Shown here piece after piece: positions 38,589 through 49,308 of a stretch of DNA of 64,000 nucleotides (within the stretch, counting starts at the first letter, position 1; every line of letters begins with the position of its first letter). The stretch covers positions 299,952 to 363,951 of the forward strand of contig CDRNVI010000047.1 of assembly GCA_977017575.1 (NCBI GenBank). The letters are read 5' to 3'. The stretch comes from Paramoeba atlantica (lineage: Eukaryota; Discosea). The notes beneath the pieces are model-generated. The model saw only the letters and a program-made list of their open reading frames with translations. It was not told where the DNA came from and ran no database searches. The position numbers and the translations under genes are program-made.

Positions 38589-39839
38589 ATGTCTTCTGAT
38601 TCGTCGTGGTCCGTGTCGTCGGCGTCGTTGGAGGTGTCGCTTGCTGGGGCCGGGGGTGGGGGAAGCCAACTGAGCTCTAACAAAGCTCTGGGCGAAGCAT
38701 ATCGCGACTGCGAATGCTGCACTTTCTTTCAAAGAAAGAAAGGAAAGAAAAGGGTGCGCATGACCCTTAATCACAGTGCTAGCAAAGCACATAAAAGCTC
38801 AGCTCAAATATACGAGCCATGGCAACAGCATGTTGCTGAAGAAGGTGAATTTTACACCTGCCGAGAATGTTCTAACGCGAACATTCGGGTGGAATTGACA
38901 GCTCCCCTGATGAAGCGGCACGTAAACGAACATTTAAAAGGGTTGCATATCATTTGTGAACCTTGTTCGTTCTTCCAAGAGCTCATGGGAAAACCCCCCG
39001 TTTTGAGCGTACAAAAGCACGACGAGCGTGTGAAACACAAGCGTGAAAAAGAGATTTTTAACGCGTGGAAAGTCCTTCAAATTGAAGGAAGCATTGTCAA
39101 TGGCTTTACATGCACGAAATGTGCCACAACACAGGGCGATCAAAACCCTGAACATCGTACTTTCAAGTATGATGACATGCGCAAACATGTTTTCGAACAT
39201 GGGCGCGGGGATCATTCCCATTGCAAAGAGTGCTCCTTCTTCGAGGAGTTGCAAGGGAAACCCCCCATAAGACGTACTCGAGAGCATCTCTCGAGTGCGA
39301 ATCACAAAACTGAGAAGGAGATGTACGACATGTGGATGGACTTTGAGGTGCAAGGTACCATGTCTGCAGGCTTTCGGTGCACAAAATGTGCAGAATCACG
39401 GGGTAAAGCAAACCCTTCGTCGTACACGTTTATGTACTACTACATGCGCAAACATGTTTTCGAACATGGGCGCGGAGATCAAGACATTTGTGAAGCATGC
39501 TCCTTTTTTTCGAGTATGCATGGACAGCGTCCTATCTTGAAAACTCGAGAGCATATTTCGAGTATCAGCCACGAACACGAACAGCAACTGTTCGAACTAT
39601 GGCACGAGCTTCCCATAGCTCACGCAAGCGCAGGGACAGAATCCGGTTACAAGTGTGTTGCGGACGCTTGTTCCGGTGAAGTGATGAGCCTCGGCGCTGC
39701 AAGAAAACACGTCGAAAAAAAGCATATGAAAACAAGTGAACAAAGCTGTGAAGCTTGTTCATTCTTTGATGCGGGGGGTGTGCCCAAGAAGCACAATCCT
39801 GCAGATTCAAGGAACAACGGGTATTATCCCGGCAGATGA
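38589..39839 (+). CDS. Multi-zinc-finger N-terminal protein of the Helitron (416 aa)
   Basis: Starts MSSDSSWSVSSASLEV with an acidic/serine tail followed by a glycine stretch. Two finger types alternate: type 1 C-x2-C-x-FF ... GKPP ... H-x5-H (CECCTFF, CEPCSFF, CKECSFF, CEACSFF), loosely like U1/matrin C2H2 fingers with a longer loop, and type 2 C-x2-C ... MRKHVFEH (YTCREC, FTCTKC, FRCTKC). At least nine potential zinc sites are visible. Such arrays suggest sequence-specific DNA binding. The frame slips at ~39800, so the C-terminus is artificial, and the protein presumably once continued into the middle domain. Confidence 0.75.
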   Translation: MSSDSSWSVSSASLEVSLAGAGGGGSQLSSNKALGEAYRDCECCTFFQRKKGKKRVRMTLNHSASKAHKSSAQIYEPWQQHVAEEGEFYTCRECSNANIRVELTAPLMKRHVNEHLKGLHIICEPCSFFQELMGKPPVLSVQKHDERVKHKREKEIFNAWKVLQIEGSIVNGFTCTKCATTQGDQNPEHRTFKYDDMRKHVFEHGRGDHSHCKECSFFEELQGKPPIRRTREHLSSANHKTEKEMYDMWMDFEVQGTMSAGFRCTKCAESRGKANPSSYTFMYYYMRKHVFEHGRGDQDICEACSFFSSMHGQRPILKTREHISSISHEHEQQLFELWHELPIAHASAGTESGYKCVADACSGEVMSLGAARKHVEKKHMKTSEQSCEACSFFDAGGVPKKHNPADSRNNGYYPGR

Positions 39840-41204
39840 ATACCATTTGGTATCAAGTGAGCATACACGTTATGTTCAAACAAAAGTCGACTGGATCGAA
39901 TTTGCCCTCCCCTGCGAACAGAACAAGTTCAAATGCACTTTGTGCGCTACCGAACAAATGTTCACGTTTAAGGGGCTTCAAAAGCATTTTTACCGCCATC
40001 CGCGGCATGCTGAAGCTCGGGCTTTTCGACTTCGGATCACACAAGCTGAGCGCAACAGAGCTCATGCAGTATCGCAGGATGATGAGCTGGAACGTGTGAA
40101 GCAATGCTCCACGCTAACACTCACATCTTTTCAACTGATTGAGAATATTCTCATCAATTCACACATTGTTTGTGATGAAACCCTCCAAAGCGATGGAGAT
40201 AAAAGATGCTCTATTCAGAGACATCATGATGGACATAACGTCGTTTACGTTAAAGGCAATGGCGATTCTCTCGCCATGGTATGTCTGACTAAACGACGAG
40301 TGTTCACATACAATTGCACATCTTCTATGGAAACACAGATAGCGGCAATTCGAACAGTCTACAATATTGGAAGCATGGCTACTACGCCAGTTCCTTTAGT
40401 AGGAAACGATGAAGGTGAGCTCTTCCTTCCATAGCCATATGGAACCGTGATTGGCCGAAACTGACAGAACGTGATAAACTTTTATCACTCTGGAAGTGGC
40501 TCGAAGCTTCACTGGAAAAAGGCGAAGTGGGGGTTATACCCCTCACTTTGTATCCACAAGAAAAGCGTACCAAAGAAGCCTTCACCAGGCTAGACCATCC
40601 ACTAAAATCAGTAGAGATTCTCTACTTTGTGGAAAATGTATTATGTAAAACCATTAACACACGACGATTTCCTGTGAAAGTATGTCCATTCAATGAATGT
40701 GACAAGTTCACTTCAAGGAACCGTGTGGGTTTACACATATTTACATACTTGGAAACAGAGGAATCATCGGGGCCGATATGGGTCCTTGTTTCCTTGAAAA
40801 AGAAGGGTGAAAAGAACGTTTATACGTTTATTACGAGTCCCTCTCTTGAAAATGAAATTGTTTCAATTTTGAATCAAGCAACTGTCACGAATGTGACGAA
40901 TGCTAGCACTATTGACAGTGCAGCATATGCTAGATGTGTGAAAATACCATCTTTCACACAAACGAAATATGAAAAGAATCTTCAGCCAATGAACTTCGGT
41001 GCTGGCTTGAACGATGTTGCATCGCGAAACGTATTGTCAATTTTGACACATACGAAGTCAATGGAGATGGCTCACGTCGAACACGTTTTGACATTGAGCG
41101 CAATCCAAAAGACGCACTCAAATACTTCTATGAGACTTCCTACATTGATCGTCTTCCTTTGGAAGATTTTTCAGTCAGTACGGAAGCTCAAGAAGAGTGC
41201 ATGA
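39800..41204 (+). pseudogene. Helitron middle domain, copy 2 (broken)
   Basis: Two frames, 39736-40434 and 40527-41204, cover the sequence that is open in 35604-36614. A small replacement at ~40415-40440 breaks the first (GELFLP then stop). In the second, a 7-10 base deletion after SAAYA (near 40930) puts the remainder in a wrong frame. The 512-bp array units keep the original frame (YEVNGDGSRRTRFDIER) at that point. Confidence 0.65.
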
Positions 41205-42277
41205 AAAGGTACAAAAAGAGAATGAACGACGATCAACGTATCGCAAGTTGTGATACAAGTTGTGATTCTTGTAAAGTTATTCTTCTCGAAAGTGACATTC
41301 CGAATCCCGAAGCGCAACTTTGTGCAAGGGATCAAAGAATAATGGACAAAAAAGGGAGAATTCCCCGCGGTCCAGTAGAACAACCTTCTACAAATCACCT
41401 TCCAGTACCCACGCTGGTAGAAGAGATCCTTCTTCAAAAGGTGTTTTTACACTGCACAATCATCAGTGTATATAGGAAAGGTGGCGCATATGCCGCATCC
41501 TTAAGGCCGGACACGAAATTCACTGGATATGCGACGGCTACAGCACGCGAAACCCTTGAGCTCTTGCAACTCGAAAGAGTTCCTGATCTCGAGGGCGCGA
41601 TTAAGAACATCCAAATTGTTTGGATAGCCAACGAACGGAGAACGAAACGTAGTCAAAGACTATGTTCTGCACAGCTGAGTGGCATATTCGGGGTGAAATC
41701 AGAGACTCCGAACACCTGGGTACACTTCCTCTGTGAGCATAACCACGTGTATGCTCAACTGAAAGAGGAAGGAAAGATCAACGTTGTTACCGAGCAACAT
41801 TGTAGAGACGTTGTCTCACATCTTTGGGATAGATCTGTTTCCCAGGAAGGTGAAAACGCCATAAACAGTATGGTCACCCAAGCAGTGGCTTCCGATACGT
41901 TACATCGCGATCCTCGCGGTGAGATCACATGATCTTTTGTAACTGATCACAGCCCTGTAAGCAATGCGCCGGCGGGTGCGCAAATTACGCATGCCGTGGC
42001 GATGCAACTGAAACAAAAAGAAGGTTTACTCAATGAGTATACCGACATGGAAAACATCTTGCTCGGAGCATTTCCGACGCTGATGCAAAAGTACCCTTTT
42101 AAGGGTTCAACGTTTGAACTATATGAAATCAAGGAAATTCTAGAGCAATCGGATTCCCGATTTGCAAAGAATGCTGGATTCATATTTTACTGCTACGATG
42201 TGCTTCGGTGCCGTGAAGCCTCATCAGCAGTAGTGCAAAATCTGAAGTATAACAAAGATATGCACAGAAGTTCGTGA
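41159..42277 (+). pseudogene. Helitron pre-Rep segment, copy 2
   Basis: 41159-41932 encodes EDFSVSTEAQEECMKRYKKR through RPDTKFTGYATATARETLEL to DPRGEIT, then a TGA. The same frame resumes at 41996 and runs to 42277, containing NILLGAFPTLMQKYPFKGS. The TGA corresponds to CGA in copy 1, a C-to-T change shared with copy 3. The N-terminal part matches the end of the tandem-array unit. I cannot assign a function beyond membership of the Helitron replicase. Confidence 0.7.
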
Positions 42278-43350
42278 ATTTTTGCAATGCTGATGCTTTC
42301 TATCACATTTTACAACAGGCTATAAGGAACCCAAACAGTTCCGAGGCGAAACTTCTGGAAACAAAGTTTCTGCCATTTGTGCAAGTATGCGCAAAAACGA
42401 TACCCTTTTCGCTAGCAAAGCGAAAGGCATCACAAAGTCAGATCTACGCCTTATACAGGCGATGCGGACTGCCAACTTACTGGATCACAGTGAGTCCAAA
42501 CATGAACGATAACGTTCTAGATTTAAGAATCTTTACGAATGATGAGAGCGAGAAAATGCAGGAAATGCGGGCCAACCTTCTCAAGCGGTCTGAGCTTGTG
42601 CCATGGTATCCTGTCAGATCCACTAGAATTTTCAAACGGCAAATCCGTACTCTTCTTACCGAATTGTACGGAATGTCGAACGTAGATGAGGTAAAGAAAG
42701 AATGTGACGTTCTTGAAGGCCTCTTTGGTCGCCATCGAGCATTTTTTGGTGTTGTAGAATGCCAAAAAAGAGATGCTCTACACTTTCATAGTGTACTATG
42801 GACGAATCTGAGTCCACATTACGTCTCCGAATTAATTCACATTGTGAAGGAGCACGATGGTCTCGCGAAGTCTTTGGGTACGACGATGCTCGCTGATCTG
42901 CCCGAGTGGGCGCAAAGGATCAGTAAGGAGCTTTACGGCCCCGCAACGCTAGACTACTCAAAGATGTATCGCGGAGGACTACATATTATTCCTGATGAAA
43001 AGGATGATTATTTCAGGGAACATGTGTCCAAATGTGCTGCTGATGTTCAGAAGCACGTTGGTCACAGACCCATGTGTTTCAAAATGAATGTAAATATAAA
43101 CAAGAACAAATGCCGATATGGCATTCCATCCGTACTTCATGAAAATGAAACGGAAGTTCGAGAAGTTGAGGTTCAGATGGATGAATCTGGACAACCGGAA
43201 TTCCGGTTCAAGCCTCCAACACGGCCGATTAAAAATGACACCATTTGGCCAGTACTTGATGAACGGTCTCTGATTGTGCTTCTGCGCAATAACCAGGGCC
43301 CGACACAAGACACTAATTGGGGATCCATAAAATTCCGTTCCATAAAATGA
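42274..43350 (+). CDS. Helitron Rep (HUH endonuclease) domain, copy 2
   Basis: 358 residues matching the Helitron_like_N region: CGLPTYWITVSPNMND (the family's GxPdlFiTfTcNp), the HUH motif in CQKRDALHFHSVLW, and then HRPMCFKMN...CRYGIPS...LIVLLRNNQGPTQDTNW, equivalent to the CxxGxCRxGFP...LLRxNxDxN stretch. The frame stops before the YxxxY catalytic segment. Beyond it (43356-43690) the sequence is interrupted and contains GC-rich palindromes. Rep would nick single-stranded DNA for rolling-circle transposition; this copy lacks the tyrosine region in frame. Confidence 0.85.
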   Translation: MNFCNADAFYHILQQAIRNPNSSEAKLLETKFLPFVQVCAKTIPFSLAKRKASQSQIYALYRRCGLPTYWITVSPNMNDNVLDLRIFTNDESEKMQEMRANLLKRSELVPWYPVRSTRIFKRQIRTLLTELYGMSNVDEVKKECDVLEGLFGRHRAFFGVVECQKRDALHFHSVLWTNLSPHYVSELIHIVKEHDGLAKSLGTTMLADLPEWAQRISKELYGPATLDYSKMYRGGLHIIPDEKDDYFREHVSKCAADVQKHVGHRPMCFKMNVNINKNKCRYGIPSVLHENETEVREVEVQMDESGQPEFRFKPPTRPIKNDTIWPVLDERSLIVLLRNNQGPTQDTNWGSIKFRSIK

Positions 43351-43690
43351 AACACTCACTGCTTGCGTAAGATGCAATACATGTGTAGTAGCGAAGGCCC
43401 CGGCGTCGTTAGTGGGAAGCAATTTGCGAAGCCCATGTGTCCAAATGTGCTGCTGATGTTCAGCAGCACGTTGGTCACAGACCCATGTGTTTCAAAATGA
43501 AAGCCGAAGGGGTGGTATGGCGAGGGCCCGCGTGAGCGGGCCTGGGCCATACGCGGCGTCGTTAGTGGGAAGGAATTTGCGAAGCCCCGTTTGACAACAA
43601 CCCCCGCTTTTTAACGAAGCAGCTAGCACACCGACATGAGCAAGGACATTGGTCCACCTGTGTACATTGTACCAGCACTTCGCGTAGCCA
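43351..43690 (+). other. Degenerate Rep tyrosine region with palindromes
   Basis: No open frame. It contains GCTGCTGATGTTCAGCAGC (43450-43470) and GGGCCCGCGTGAGCGGGCC (43522-43542), and duplicates of AATTTGCGAAGCCC. A reversed copy is at 55590-55790. It lies exactly where the Rep tyrosines should be encoded. Confidence 0.55.
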
Positions 43691-45110
43691 ATGGCCACCT
43701 CCAAAGGTGCTCTGAATTCAGAGCACAGAGTGCAAACTGACATTCCGATGGCACGCTTAGTTTTACAGAAATTGTCGAACATGACACATCGAAAGATGGA
43801 AGTTTCAATCGAAATGGCAACTGTCTTTTGTCTCGGCCAACCCTCCGAGTACATGAGCCATAGCTTCACATGGATCAATATGGACCGTGTAATGAAGTTC
43901 CTGGCAAATATCTCAAGTGAGTCAGATCACAGAGATCTAGAAATCAGTGACGATGATTCGTCACAAGACTCTGATATGGAGTTCGACAACGGTATCTTAG
44001 AGGCTCCTCTAATGATCACCGAACATGATTGTGCAGTTATTGCACCACTCCATGTGCGTTACATGCACAGGGGCGAAGATCTTCAAGACCTTGACCTGTA
44101 TTCCTATGCAGGCATTGTCAGCGTAAAGAAGAAAAGAGCTGAACTAGCTCAAGAAGAGCCCGATCATGATTCAGATTTTGAGTCAGGGACAAATCGAAGA
44201 CGTCGTCGCGGACGTCGTGCTAATGGGAGATACGCCTTTGAGGAAATTGAAGGCCTCCCGGAATTTGAGCCTGGAGATATTGTTGAGCAACAGGTGCGCT
44301 CTTTGCACACTGTGCCAGCTATACCAGTTTTTCCCATATTGAGTTCTTCAAAAGAACCTGGGGCACGAGCTCGAAGCCAGCTTCGAGTAGCGAAACACAT
44401 GGTGGTATTGCTTTCCCCATGGAAGGAAGGCTCACCGAGCCATGAAATGACCCTAGAAGGGTTTGAAAATGCTTCGAAGAATACAGAGAACGCGGCAAAT
44501 TTGTTTCGACGCAAAGGTGCTTGCACTCTGGAAGAAACAAGATTAGCACGCAACATTGCGTACGAAAATGAGCTTGAAGTGCGAGAATGAGCTTGAAGAT
44601 GGGGTTGAACCCCATCTTCAAGATGCTCTTGAAGCACAGCAGAACACTGCAGTGGTCAATGAAGAGCGATTGGTTCAGCAGAATGCACACTACGAACTAC
44701 AAATGCGAACTTTAACGGCCGCGTTAGGAGGTTCTACTGAGAACTCCTCTGAAGGAAATGTTGATCTTGCATCGGCAATGACAAGGACGAGGTCCAATAT
44801 TTCAGTCATAAATTCGGGAGAGCGCTATGCTGAAATGATTCAAAACGAACGACTTGCAACTTCGGCTCAATCTGAGCCAAGTGCACCGGTGGACAGAGCT
44901 CATTTTAATGAGGATCGTCCAATGGCTCGCAGTAATCAATACGAAGAGATTACGTTCGATCGCAGCTACGTATTGCGCGAAGACAACAGTTCTATTGAAC
45001 TGAATCAAGCACAGAAACAGTGCGTAAATCAAATTGAAGATTTAACGGAAAACTAGACCCCGAGCGGAAATGTATGTTTCTGCTCGGTGGCCCCGGAACC
45101 GGGAAAAGTC
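43691..45110 (+). pseudogene. Rep/helicase linker and helicase N-terminus, copy 2
   Basis: 43691-44590 includes MARLVLQKLSNMTHRKMEVS and FCLGQPSEYMSHSFTWINMD, equivalent to the ISAPEVAxYLLG segment between Rep and helicase in Helitrons, followed by an acidic linker and an RRRRRGRR basic patch. The frame shifts near 44580. 44600-45056 encodes the helicase N-terminal region up to NQAQKQCVNQIED, after which a small deletion (DLLNG to DL) puts Walker A out of frame, and the element ends. Confidence 0.75.
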
Positions 45111-45117
45111 TAGCTTT

Positions 45118-46207
45118 GAAGAAGAAGAAGAAAAAGAAGAAGAAGGAAGACTGCCTGGGTGTTCCGAAACACCTCTTGAAAAAGAGGCTATGACCAAGCA
45201 TGTAACACAACATTGCCAAGGAATGCATTTATGCATTCCTTGTAATTACTTTGCTATCTTGCAAGAATTTCCGCCAGTAATGGTGGATACGACTCACGCG
45301 AATTCTCTGAAACATCGGGAAATGGCGTATCTGCATCCTAAACGGGAGCTTCACGTAAGTTTCTCCATTGGATCGTGCTGAATGTATGTATGTGCACCCC
45401 ACGCCATACGTAAGCAAAGTGTCAAATCTATGATGCGACACATACTCAGTATGGGACACCCTTCACAGGTGCCCCCGACTGATACGAATGTTCCTGTGTG
45501 CGAAGTATGTGCGTATTTCGCACAGATTCGGGGAACAACGGGTATTATCCCAGCAGATGAATACCATTTGTTATCAAGCGAGCATACACGTTATGTTCAA
45601 ACAAAAGTCGACTGGATCGAATTTGCCCTCCCCTGCGAACAGAACAAGTTCAAGTGCACTTTGTGCGCTACCGAACAAATGTTCACGTTTAAGGGGCTTC
45701 AAAAGCATTTTTACCGTCATCCGCGGCATACTGAAGCTCGGGCTTTCCGACTTCGAATCACACAAGCTGAGCGTAACAGAGTTCATGCAATATCACAGGA
45801 TGATGAGCTGGAACGTGTGAAGCAATGCTCCACGCTAACGCTCACATCTTTTCAACTGATTGAGAATATTCTCATCAATTCACACATTGTTTGTGATGAA
45901 ATCCTCCAAAACGATGGAGATAAAAGATGCTCTATTCAGAGATATCATGATGGACATAACGTCGTTTACGTCAAAGGCAATGGCGATACTCTCGCCATGG
46001 TATGTCTGACTAAACGACGAGTGTTCACATACAATTGCACATCTTCTATGGAAACACAGATAGCGGCAATTCGAACAGTCTACAATATTGGAAGCATGGC
46101 TACTACGCCAGTTCCTTTAGTAGGAAACGATGAAGTTGAGCTCACCCTTGGAGCCATAGCCTACACTATCACGCAAGACCGTGATTGGCCGAAACGGACA
46201 GAACGTG
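45118..46207 (+). pseudogene. Zinc-finger end and middle domain, copy 3
   Basis: 45118-45381 encodes fingers (MTKHVTQHCQ, HLCIPCNYF...H-x5-H) and ends in a TGA. The same frame continues at 45382 with YVCAPHAIRKQSVKSMMRH, VCEVCAYFAQIRGTTG and KCTLCATEQMFTF through to NDEVELTLGAIAYTITQDRD, where the MITE at 46208 interrupts it. It preserves the true continuity between the finger array and the middle domain that is frameshifted in copy 2. Confidence 0.7.
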
Positions 46208-46390
46208 ACCCAGGTTGAAGGGGACGAGGGAGATACCAATAGTGCAAGTGCGGCAGTTTCCCTCGGGAAAAACGGCATCTCCACCTTTTTCGGAGCCTTG
46301 CCTTCATGCCATAAGGGAGATACCGTATTTCCTGTGGGAAACTGTCGCACCTACACTATTGGTATCGCCCTCGTCCCCTTCGACCTGGGT
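46208..46390. mobile_element. MITE of the ACCCAGG family nested in Helitron copy 3
   Basis: Arms of ~54 bp start ACCCAGGTTGAAGGGGACGA (left) and ACCCAGGTCGAAGGGGACGA (right, other strand). The family is the same as 13576-13767. It sits after codon ERD of the middle domain. The sequence following it (46391-46495) is not Helitron, and ~0.3-0.4 kb of Helitron sequence is missing, so insertion was accompanied or followed by a deletion. Confidence 0.8.
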
Positions 46391-46495
46391 TACATAGTCA
46401 AAACATGTTCCCTCTGGAAAATTGGGGTTTGCAAATCGCTTTGCAAAAAAAAGAGGGGGCGCTCGAGTGGTCCTAAAGGTGCGTTTTTTTCTCCT

Positions 46496-47895
46496 GCAAC
46501 TGTCACGAATGTGACGAATGCTAGCACTATTGACAGTGCAGCATATGCTAGATGTGTGAAAATACCATCTTTCACACAAACGAAATATGAAAAGAATCTT
46601 CAGCCAATGAACTTCGGTGCTGGCTTGAACGATGTTGCATCGCGAAACGTATTGTCAATTTTGACACATACGAAGTCAATGGAGATGGCTCACGTCGAAC
46701 ACGTTTTGACATTGAGCGCAATCCAAAAGACGCACTCAAATACTTCTATGAGACTTCCTACATTGATCGTCTTCCTTTGGAAGATTTTTCAGTCAGTACG
46801 GAAGCTCAAGAAGAGTGCATGAAAAGGTACAAAAAGAGAATGAACGACGATCAACGTATCGCAAGTTGTGATACAAGTTGTGATTCTTGTAAAGTTATTC
46901 TTCTCGAAAGTGACATTCCGAATCCCGAAGCGCAACTTTGTGCAAGGGATCAAAGAATAATGGACAAAAAAGGGAGAATTCCACGCGGTCCAGTAGAACA
47001 ACCTTCTACAAATCACCTTCCAGTACCCACGCTGGTAGAAGAGATCCTTCTTCAAAAGGTGTTTTTACACTGCACAATCATCAGTGTATATAGGAAAGGT
47101 GGCGCATATGCCGCATCCTTAAGGCCGGACACGAAATTCACTGGATATGCGACGGCTACAGCACGCGAAACCCTTGAGCTCTTGCAACTCGAAAGAGTTC
47201 CTGATCTCGAGGGCGCGATTAAGAACATCCAAATTGTTTGGATAGCCAACGAACGGAGAACGAAACGTAGTCAAAGACTATGTTCTGCACATCTGAGTGG
47301 CATATTCGGGGTGAAATCAGAGACTCCGAACACCTGGGTACACTTCCTCTGTGAGCATAACCACGTGTATGCTCAACTGAAAGAGGAAGGAAAGATCAAC
47401 GTTGTTACCGAGCAACATTGTAGAGACGTTGTCTCACATCTTTGGGATAGATCTGTTTCCCAGGAAGGTGAAAACGCCATAAACAGTATGGTCACCCAAG
47501 CAGTGGCTTCCGATACGTTACATCGCGATCCTCGCGGTGAGATCACATGATCTTTTGTAACTGATCACAGCCCTGTAAGCAATGCGCCGGCGGGTGCGCA
47601 AATTACGCATGCCGTGGCGATGCAACTGAAACAAAAAGAAGGTTTACTCAATGAGTATACCGACATGGAAAACATCTTGCTCGGAGCATTTCCGACGCTG
47701 ATGCAAAAGTACCCTTTTAAGGGTTCAACGTTTGAACTATATGAAATCAAGGAAATTCTAGAGCAATCGGATTCCCGATTTGCAAAGAATGCTGGATTCA
47801 TATTTTACTGCTACGATGTGCTTCGGCGCCGTGCAGTCTCATCAGCAGTAGTGCAAAATCTGAAGTATAACAAAGATACGCACAGATGTTCGTGA
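46496..47895 (+). pseudogene. Helitron pre-Rep segments, copy 3
   Basis: Near-identical to 40874-42277, with the same SAAYA-region deletion, the same TGA after GEIT (47548-47550) and the same three-frame break-up (46496-46822, 46777-47550, 47614-47895). The shared defects show that copies 2 and 3 diverged after these mutations. Confidence 0.75.
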
Positions 47896-48968
47896 ATTTT
47901 TGCAATGCTGATGCTTTCCATCACATTGTACAACAGGCTATAAGGAACCCAAACAGTTCCGAGGCGAAACTTCTGGAAACAAAGTTTCTGCCATTTGTGC
48001 AAGTATGCGCAAAAACGATACCCTTTTCGCCAGCAAAGCGAAAGGCATCACAAAGTCAGATCTACGACTTATACAGGCGATGCGGACTGCCAACTTACTG
48101 GATCACAGTGAGTCCAAACATGAACGATAACGTTCTAGATTTAAGAATCTTTACGAATGATGAGAGCGAGAAAATGCAGGAAATGCGGGCCAACCTTCTC
48201 AAGCGGTCTGAGCTTGTGCCATGGTATCCTGTCAGATCCACTAGAATTTTCAAACGGCAAATCCGTACTCTTCTTACCGAATTGTACGGAATGTCGAACG
48301 TAGATGAGGTAAAGAAAGAATGTGACGTTCTTGAAGGCCTCTTTGGTCGCCATCGAGCATTTTTTGGTGTTGTAGAATGCCAAAAAAGAGATGCTCTACA
48401 CTTTCATAGTGTACTATGGACGAATCTGAGTCCACATTACGTCTCCGAATTAATTCACATTGTGAAGGAGCACGATGGTCTCGCGAAGTCTTTGGGTACG
48501 ACGATGCTCGCTGATCTGCCCGAGTGGGCGCAAAGGATCAGTAAGGAGCTTTACGGCCCCGCAACGCTAGACTACTCAAAGATGTATCGCGGAGGACTAC
48601 ATATTATTCCTGATGAAAAGGATGATTATTTCAGGGAACATGTGTCCAAATGTGCTGCTGATGTTCAGAAGCACGTTGGTCACAGACCCATGTGTTTCAA
48701 AATGAATGTAAATATAAACAAGAACAAATGCCGATATGGCATTCCATCCGTACTTCATGAAAATGAAACGGAAGTTCGAGAAGTTGAGGTTCAGATGGAT
48801 GAATCTGGACAACCGGAATTCCGGTTCAAGCCTCCAACACGGCCGATTAAAAATGACACCATTTGGCCAGTACTTGATGAACGGTCTCTGATTGTGCTTC
48901 TGCGCAATAACCAGGGCCCGACACAAGACACTAATTGGGGATCCATAAAATTCCGTTCCATAAAATGA
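47886..48968 (+). CDS. Helitron Rep (HUH endonuclease) domain, copy 3
   Basis: 360 residues, differing from the copy at 42274 by only a few substitutions (for example FHHIVQQ against YHILQQ, SPAKRK against SLAKRK). HUH motif HFH in CQKRDALHFHSVLW. It ends at the same point, followed by the same degenerate tyrosine region (48974-49308). Confidence 0.85.
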   Translation: MFVNFCNADAFHHIVQQAIRNPNSSEAKLLETKFLPFVQVCAKTIPFSPAKRKASQSQIYDLYRRCGLPTYWITVSPNMNDNVLDLRIFTNDESEKMQEMRANLLKRSELVPWYPVRSTRIFKRQIRTLLTELYGMSNVDEVKKECDVLEGLFGRHRAFFGVVECQKRDALHFHSVLWTNLSPHYVSELIHIVKEHDGLAKSLGTTMLADLPEWAQRISKELYGPATLDYSKMYRGGLHIIPDEKDDYFREHVSKCAADVQKHVGHRPMCFKMNVNINKNKCRYGIPSVLHENETEVREVEVQMDESGQPEFRFKPPTRPIKNDTIWPVLDERSLIVLLRNNQGPTQDTNWGSIKFRSIK

Positions 48969-49308
48969 AACACTCACTGCTTGCGTAAGATGCAATACAT
49001 GTGTAGTAGCGAAGGCCCCGGCGTCGTTAGTGGGAAGCAATTTGCGAAGCCCATGTGTCCAAATGTGCTGCTGATGTTCAGCAGCACGTTGGTCACAGAC
49101 CCATGTGTTTCAAAATGAAAGCCGAAGGGGTGGTATGGCGAGGGCCCGCGTGAGCGGGCCTGGGCCATACGCGGCGTCGTTAGTGGGAAGGAATTTGCGA
49201 AGCCCCGTTTGACAACAACCCCCGCTTTTTAACGAAGCAGCTAGCACACCGACATGAGCAAGGACATTGGTCCACCTGTGTACATTGTACCAGCACTTCG
49301 CGTAGCCA

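Larger units (their letters stand above)
38480..45117 (+). mobile_element. Helitron family element, copy 2 (3' truncated)
   Basis: Contains the best zinc-finger array (38589-39839), the middle region, Rep (42274-43350) and the N-terminal part of the helicase up to the Walker A motif (45080-45109). There a GAA-rich tract joins it to copy 3. Positions ~40874-44500 are near-identical to ~46496-50090, at an offset of 5618. Confidence 0.85.

Noticed and set aside
41930-41940. Stop-codon reassignment in the host (TGA/TAG inside transposon frames)
   Set aside because: Sister copies have ordinary sense codons (CGA, TGC, AAG) at these places, and host genes have no internal stops; simple decay explains them.
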